Assembly (NCBI GenBank): GCA_017883485.1
Contig: JADGNM010000101.1
Coordinates: forward strand, 1 to 8,191
Direction of reading: 5' to 3'
From: Methanosarcina sp.
Lineage (GTDB): Archaea; Halobacteriota; Methanosarcinia; Methanosarcinales; Methanosarcinaceae
Length of the DNA: 8,191 nucleotides
This document shows positions 5,677 to 8,191 of the stretch, in pieces (positions within the stretch are counted from its first letter, which is position 1; every line of letters begins with the position of its first letter). The translations under genes and the position numbers were made by a program. A model generated the notes under the pieces. The model ran no database searches and was not told the DNA's origin. It saw only the letters and a list, made by a program, of their open reading frames with translations.

Positions 5677-5916
5677 ATGGTTAAGGTTACTCTTGTTCAC
5701 GCTAGCTGGTGTACTGTCTGTCCGGCAGCTCGGAGGCTCTGGAAAGACCTGAAGTCCGAGTATAATTTTGAGTACGAGGAAGTTGATGTGGAAACTCCGG
5801 AAGGCCAGGCACTGGTAGACAGATATGGAATTGTTGGCGTGCCAACAACCATTATTGACGGAGAGGTGGCTTTTACAGGACTTCCGAAAAAAGCCGATGC
5901 CATTGTTTGTATTTAG
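5677..5916 (+). CDS. Thioredoxin/glutaredoxin-like redox protein
   Basis: This is a compact 79-residue thioredoxin-fold protein. It has the active-site motif WCTVC (Cys12 and Cys15) at the end of the first strand, LKSEYNFEYEEVDVE, and GVPTTIIDGE with the cis-proline at Pro56. The small size resembles archaeal glutaredoxin-like thioredoxins rather than the 105-residue bacterial form. It is likely to pass electrons to protein disulfides in the cytoplasm and to be re-reduced by the thioredoxin reductase encoded 61 nt downstream; the pairing is inference from adjacency and the known partner relation of these families. A third cysteine, Cys78, is the penultimate residue, which is unusual. A run of seven T (5940-5946) after the stop could end some transcripts before trxB. 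Confidence 0.9.
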   Translation: MVKVTLVHASWCTVCPAARRLWKDLKSEYNFEYEEVDVETPEGQALVDRYGIVGVPTTIIDGEVAFTGLPKKADAIVCI

Positions 5917-5939
5917 CTGATCAATTCCCTAATTATGCA

Positions 5940-5946
5940 TTTTTTT
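5940..5946 (+). terminator. Oligo-T tract between the thioredoxin-like gene and trxB
   Basis: Seven consecutive T residues lie 24 nt after the thioredoxin stop. Archaeal RNA polymerase can terminate at T runs without a hairpin, so this may allow partial termination and unequal expression of the two genes. No stem-loop is visible beside it. Confidence 0.3.
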
Positions 5947-5966
5947 GGAAATCATTTTCTGGATTC

Positions 5967-5973
5967 GGGAGGT
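5967..5973 (+). promoter_or_regulatory. Shine-Dalgarno GGGAGGT that fixes the trxB start
   Basis: GGGAGGT lies 4 nt before the ATG at 5978. The frame is open further upstream to a TTG at 5945, but that codon has no comparable site, so ATG 5978 is the start. Confidence 0.85.
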
Positions 5974-5977
5974 AAAC

Positions 5978-6907
5978 ATGTACGACCTAATTATTGTGGG
6001 AGGAGGGCCTGCAGGGCTCACAGCCGGGATTTATGCAGTTCGCTCGGGACTTGATACCCTTGTTCTTGAAAGAAGCGAGATTAGCGGCCAGATAGCGCTT
6101 GCAGATATTGTGGAAAATTTTCCAGGTTTTCCGTCGATCTCAGGGCGGGAGTTAATGGAAAAATATAAAAGCCATGCACAGGAGGCAGGTGTAGAAACAA
6201 AAATAGTAGACGTCCTCTCTGTTCGCGCGGATGGGGCAAAAAAAATAGTCTCCACAGACAGCGGAGATCTTGAGTCAAGAGCTGTTATAATCGCGGCAGG
6301 CGCAAACCCAAAGCACCTTGGTGTTCCCGGAGAAAAGGAGTTTGTCAGTAAAGGAGTTTCCTACTGCGCCATTTGTGACGGGCCTTTTTTCAGGAACAAA
6401 ACAGTTGTAGTTGTCGGAGGAGGCAACTCAGCAATCACAGACGCTCTATTTCTTTCTAAGATTGCACGGAAGGTCTATGTCATACACAGAAAAGACAGGT
6501 TGAAAGCTACAAAAATTCTTCAGGATCGGGCTTTTGCAACTTCGAATATTGAATTTATGCTTAACGCCTGCGTTACGGAGATCGTCGGGAGTAAAGGAGA
6601 AATTCGAAGAGTCGAAAAATTAGTCCTTAAAGACCTGAAAACTGAGGAAGTCCGTGAACTGGCTATAGATGGTATTTTCATATATATCGGCATCCATCCT
6701 AACACTGAAATTGTTAATGTAGAAAAAGATGGAGAAGGTTTTATCAAGACTAACCGTTCACTTGAGACATCTGAAAAAGGGATTTTTGCTGCTGGAGACT
6801 GCCGTGACACAAGTATCTGGCAGGTTGTATCAGCGGTTGGAGATGGAGCACTCGCAGCAACTGCTGCATATGAATATATCGAAAGCCTCAAAGAACAGGT
6901 TAAATGA
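5978..6907 (+). CDS. trxB: Thioredoxin reductase (NADPH-type flavoenzyme)
   Basis: This FAD enzyme transfers electrons from a pyridine nucleotide to thioredoxin through a redox-active disulfide. The 309 residues are the normal low-molecular-weight TrxR length. Domains in order are: FAD dinucleotide motif GGGPAG (8-13); ENFPGFP (46-52); redox cysteines Cys130 and Cys133 in CAICDG; second Rossmann motif GGGNSA (147-152); and the FAD-binding FAAGDCRD (270-277). The HRKDR segment (170-174) corresponds to the HRRxxxR motif that binds the 2'-phosphate of NADPH; the basic character is kept although later arginines are lysines, which favours NADPH. The upstream thioredoxin-like gene is the obvious substrate. 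The gene ends facing the winged-helix gene. Confidence 0.96.
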   Translation: MYDLIIVGGGPAGLTAGIYAVRSGLDTLVLERSEISGQIALADIVENFPGFPSISGRELMEKYKSHAQEAGVETKIVDVLSVRADGAKKIVSTDSGDLESRAVIIAAGANPKHLGVPGEKEFVSKGVSYCAICDGPFFRNKTVVVVGGGNSAITDALFLSKIARKVYVIHRKDRLKATKILQDRAFATSNIEFMLNACVTEIVGSKGEIRRVEKLVLKDLKTEEVRELAIDGIFIYIGIHPNTEIVNVEKDGEGFIKTNRSLETSEKGIFAAGDCRDTSIWQVVSAVGDGALAATAAYEYIESLKEQVK

Positions 6908-6959
6908 AAAAGTATATAAATCAAAACCTTCTGGCTGGAATTACTTTAAAGTTCAGTTA

Positions 6960-6969
6960 TTTATATAAA
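6960..6969. promoter_or_regulatory. Palindromic TATA-like element in the trxB 3' gap
   Basis: TTTATATAAA is self-complementary and sits 53 nt after the trxB stop. On the plus strand it would start transcription near 6991, exactly where a GC-rich hairpin begins. On the minus strand it would start near 6939, antisense to the trxB 3' end. A second box, GTATATAAAT, is at 6912-6921. The 143-nt gap holds no protein gene. Confidence 0.3.
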
Positions 6970-6991
6970 GCCTGGAACGAAGAAGCAGCAA

Positions 6992-7015
6992 GGGACAGTA
7001 AATCTGCTCTGCCCC
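6992..7015 (-). terminator. Hairpin downstream of the winged-helix gene
   Basis: GGGACAG (6992-6998) and CTGCCCC (7009-7015) can pair around a 10-nt loop. On the minus strand the one mismatch becomes a G-U pair, so the stem is continuous there, 36 nt beyond the stop of the winged-helix gene. It is followed by pyrimidine-rich sequence but no true T run. It may instead be the 5' end of a plus-strand RNA. Confidence 0.3.
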
Positions 7016-7050
7016 GAACTTCTACTTCTAACGCCTTTTATGTTTCAGGC

Positions 7051-7332
7051 TTACTCTAACATCTGGTTGATTCTATTGTAGAAATCTATTATCAACCTTG
7101 TTGCCTCGCTTTCCATGTTCAACTGGAAAGTCCGGATTTGCTTTCCCAAGGGTTTTTCTCTGACAATCCCTGACTCGATCAAAGGTGTGATAACCCTTGA
7201 TACGCTTGAATGAGACAATCCAGTTTCCTCAGCTATACCTGAGAGGTAAGTTGATTCGTTCTGGTGTTCGATCAGATTCTTAAGGACTGTCATCTGTGCG
7301 GTTTTCCCGAAGATTTTTTCTAGTGGATCCAT
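7051..7332 (-). CDS. Small winged helix-turn-helix transcriptional regulator
   Basis: This is a DNA-binding regulator of the ArsR/MarR-like winged-helix type, 93 residues. The first helices are DPLEKIFGKTAQMTVLKNLIEH (2-23). The HTH is LSGIAEETGLSHSSVSRVI (30-48), with HSSVSRVITPLIES as the recognition helix. The wing is GIVREKPLGKQIRTFQLN (55-72). A C-terminal helix, ATRLIIDFYNRINQML, probably mediates dimerisation. There is no sensory domain and no metal-binding cysteine, so any signal must act otherwise. I chose ATG 7332, preceded at 4 nt by GAGATGAT; ATG 7341 would add three residues and lies inside that site. It is divergent from the HTH/receiver gene and convergent with trxB. A palindrome in the divergent region could be its operator. 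Targets are unknown. Confidence 0.85.
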   Translation of the reverse strand: MDPLEKIFGKTAQMTVLKNLIEHQNESTYLSGIAEETGLSHSSVSRVITPLIESGIVREKPLGKQIRTFQLNMESEATRLIIDFYNRINQMLE

Positions 7333-7402
7333 TTCTATCATCTCAGAGGTGGCTAATCTCCGTAAGTGATTTTTATTTCCAATATTAACTTGCTATTTAC
7401 GG

Positions 7403-7409
7403 TTATAAA
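7403..7409 (-). promoter_or_regulatory. TATA box for the winged-helix regulator
   Basis: On the minus strand TTTATAA (within GTTTATAACC) predicts a start near 7380 and a leader of about 48 nt to ATG 7332. The box overlaps the end of a CCGTAA/TTACGG inverted pair (7360-7365 and 7397-7402) by adjacency, which could allow autoregulation. Confidence 0.45.
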
Positions 7410-7476
7410 CTTATCTCCTAATTGGTTAACTCAGGCGATCCATATGAAATCTTCTAAATATTTGGGTAACTCTGCC

Positions 7477-7491
7477 ATCTATACTATAGAT
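7477..7491. promoter_or_regulatory. Perfect 15-nt palindrome, candidate operator
   Basis: ATCTATA-C-TATAGAT has perfect 7-bp arms around one base. It lies in the 241-nt region between the two divergent regulatory genes, centred about 33 nt upstream of the TATA box of the plus-strand gene and 78 nt upstream of the minus-strand box. Size and symmetry suit a dimeric winged-helix protein. No other copy was noticed in the window. Confidence 0.45.
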
Positions 7492-7512
7492 AATTTCCCA
7501 CATCTCATCAGC

Positions 7513-7521
7513 ATAAATATT
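7513..7521 (+). promoter_or_regulatory. TATA-like box for the HTH/receiver gene
   Basis: ATAAATATT predicts transcription from about 7543, giving a leader of about 31 nt to ATG 7574 that contains GAGGCAGAGG as ribosome binding site. A start at the upstream ATG 7547 would be almost leaderless from the same promoter. Confidence 0.4.
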
Positions 7522-7573
7522 TTAGAAATGTTTAATACATAAGAAAATGTATACTTTATTGAGGCAGAGGCTA

Positions 7574-8086
7574 ATGCACGAAAAAAATCTTGATCATGAA
7601 ATCCTAAAGTTGATTGAAGCAGAGCCTGAAATTAGCTCTAATGATATTGCCCGTAATCTTTCGGTTCCGGAAGAATTGGTAAAGATGCGCATTGCAAACT
7701 TCAATGACACAAGGGAAAAAATCCTTATTATGAGCTATGGGCACAGTATTTACGATAGCCTTAATGCAGCGTTTGAACCTGAAAGTTACAGTGTTGTCAG
7801 GACTTTTGGGGGCTCTTCTGCCCTTGAGGCAGTAAAAAACGAAAAAACTGATCTCGTCCTGCTAGACACCGGACTTATGGATCGAGATGGTTTTGAGATA
7901 TGCAGGCAATTGAAGGCTAGCTCCAAGTACTGCTGGATACCGATAGTTATGCTAAGTAAAAAGGGAGAGGTAAAAGACAGAATTGAAGCTTTTAAATCAG
8001 GGGCAGACGATTATGTAATTACTCCTTTTAGCTTCCTGGAATTGAAAGCTAGAATCGGTATGATTTTGAGACGTAAGCAAATTTGA
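7574..8086 (+). CDS. HTH protein with degenerate response-regulator receiver domain
   Basis: The 170-residue protein has two parts. Residues 5-43 look like an Lrp/MarR-type helix-turn-helix (ILKLIEAEPEISSNDIARNLSVPEELVKMRI). Residues 48-170 form a receiver domain with DLVLLDTGLMDRDGFE (93-108), IPIVMLSKKGE (122-132) and SGADDYVITPFSFLELKARI (142-161). Of the phosphorylation residues, the acceptor aspartate (Asp98) and the Ser/Thr (Ser128) are present. The acidic pair after strand 1 is replaced by Ser54-Tyr55, and the conserved lysine is Thr150. Aspartyl phosphorylation of the ordinary kind is therefore doubtful. The domain order HTH then receiver is the reverse of the common one, and nothing follows the receiver. 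ATG 7574 is favoured by GAGGCAGAGG just upstream; ATG 7547 would add nine residues. No histidine kinase is encoded nearby. Confidence 0.85.
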   Translation: MHEKNLDHEILKLIEAEPEISSNDIARNLSVPEELVKMRIANFNDTREKILIMSYGHSIYDSLNAAFEPESYSVVRTFGGSSALEAVKNEKTDLVLLDTGLMDRDGFEICRQLKASSKYCWIPIVMLSKKGEVKDRIEAFKSGADDYVITPFSFLELKARIGMILRRKQI

Positions 8087-8109
8087 ATTTATACCTAGAT
8101 TCCCGTTGC

Positions 8110-8120
8110 CTCGTAACGAG
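8110..8120. repeat. Short perfect inverted repeat downstream of the receiver gene
   Basis: CTCGT-A-ACGAG has 5-bp arms around one base, 24 nt after the stop codon. The rest of the last 105 nt of the window contains no recognisable gene; TTATATAT at 8137-8143 could be a promoter element for a gene beyond the edge. Confidence 0.3.
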
Positions 8121-8191
8121 CTCGGTAATGCTTGATTATATATTCCTTGAAATTTCTAAAGGTTTTCGTTAATCTGAGCGTTAATTCTATC

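Noticed and set aside
6520..6924. 134-codon minus-strand frame
   Set aside because: It is antisense to trxB and shows no family resemblance.

Overview
The window looks like a chromosomal segment of a methanogenic archaeon, most probably Methanosarcina or a close relative. The evidence is archaea-only gene families (GHMP-type shikimate kinase, the DUF555/UPF0212 and DUF357 families, DphB and Dph6 of diphthamide synthesis), TATA-box promoters with no bacterial -35/-10 pattern, a moderate to low G+C content, and protein sequences that read like Methanosarcina homologues. This assignment comes from recognition, not from a database search.

Layout, left to right. Positions 185-1784 (+) hold shikimate kinase, a chorismate-mutase-family protein overlapping it by 4 nt, and a short PurE. 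Positions 1821-5514 (-) hold a block transcribed right to left: dphB, a DUF357 protein, a possible 28-residue lysine-rich ORF, a DUF555/UPF0212 protein, a PfkB-family nucleoside kinase and dph6. Positions 5677-6907 (+) hold a thioredoxin/glutaredoxin-like protein and thioredoxin reductase. Positions 7051-7332 (-) and 7574-8086 (+) hold a divergent pair: a small winged-helix regulator and a protein with an N-terminal HTH and a degenerate response-regulator receiver domain. No rRNA, tRNA, CRISPR array or insertion sequence is visible. Positions 1-155 and 8087-8191 contain no gene I can support.

How the genes work together. The first group links aromatic amino acid synthesis (shikimate to shikimate-3-phosphate, then nominally chorismate to prephenate) with purine synthesis. 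The minus-strand block contains two of the enzymes that modify the histidine of elongation factor 2 to diphthamide: the methyltransferase and the amide ligase. Two conserved archaeal proteins of unknown function lie between them. The trx/trxB pair is a disulfide-reducing system. The right end looks regulatory, with a divergent promoter region carrying a perfect 15-nt palindrome.

Most worth a second look: the HTH-plus-pseudo-receiver protein and the palindrome beside it; replaced active-site positions in both the chorismate-mutase-like protein and PurE; four perfect 11-bp tandem repeats just upstream of the DUF357 gene; a TATA box and hairpin in the trxB 3' gap that could start a small RNA; and the small lysine-rich ORF. 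I see no clear multi-gene novel system such as a defence island or biosynthetic cluster.
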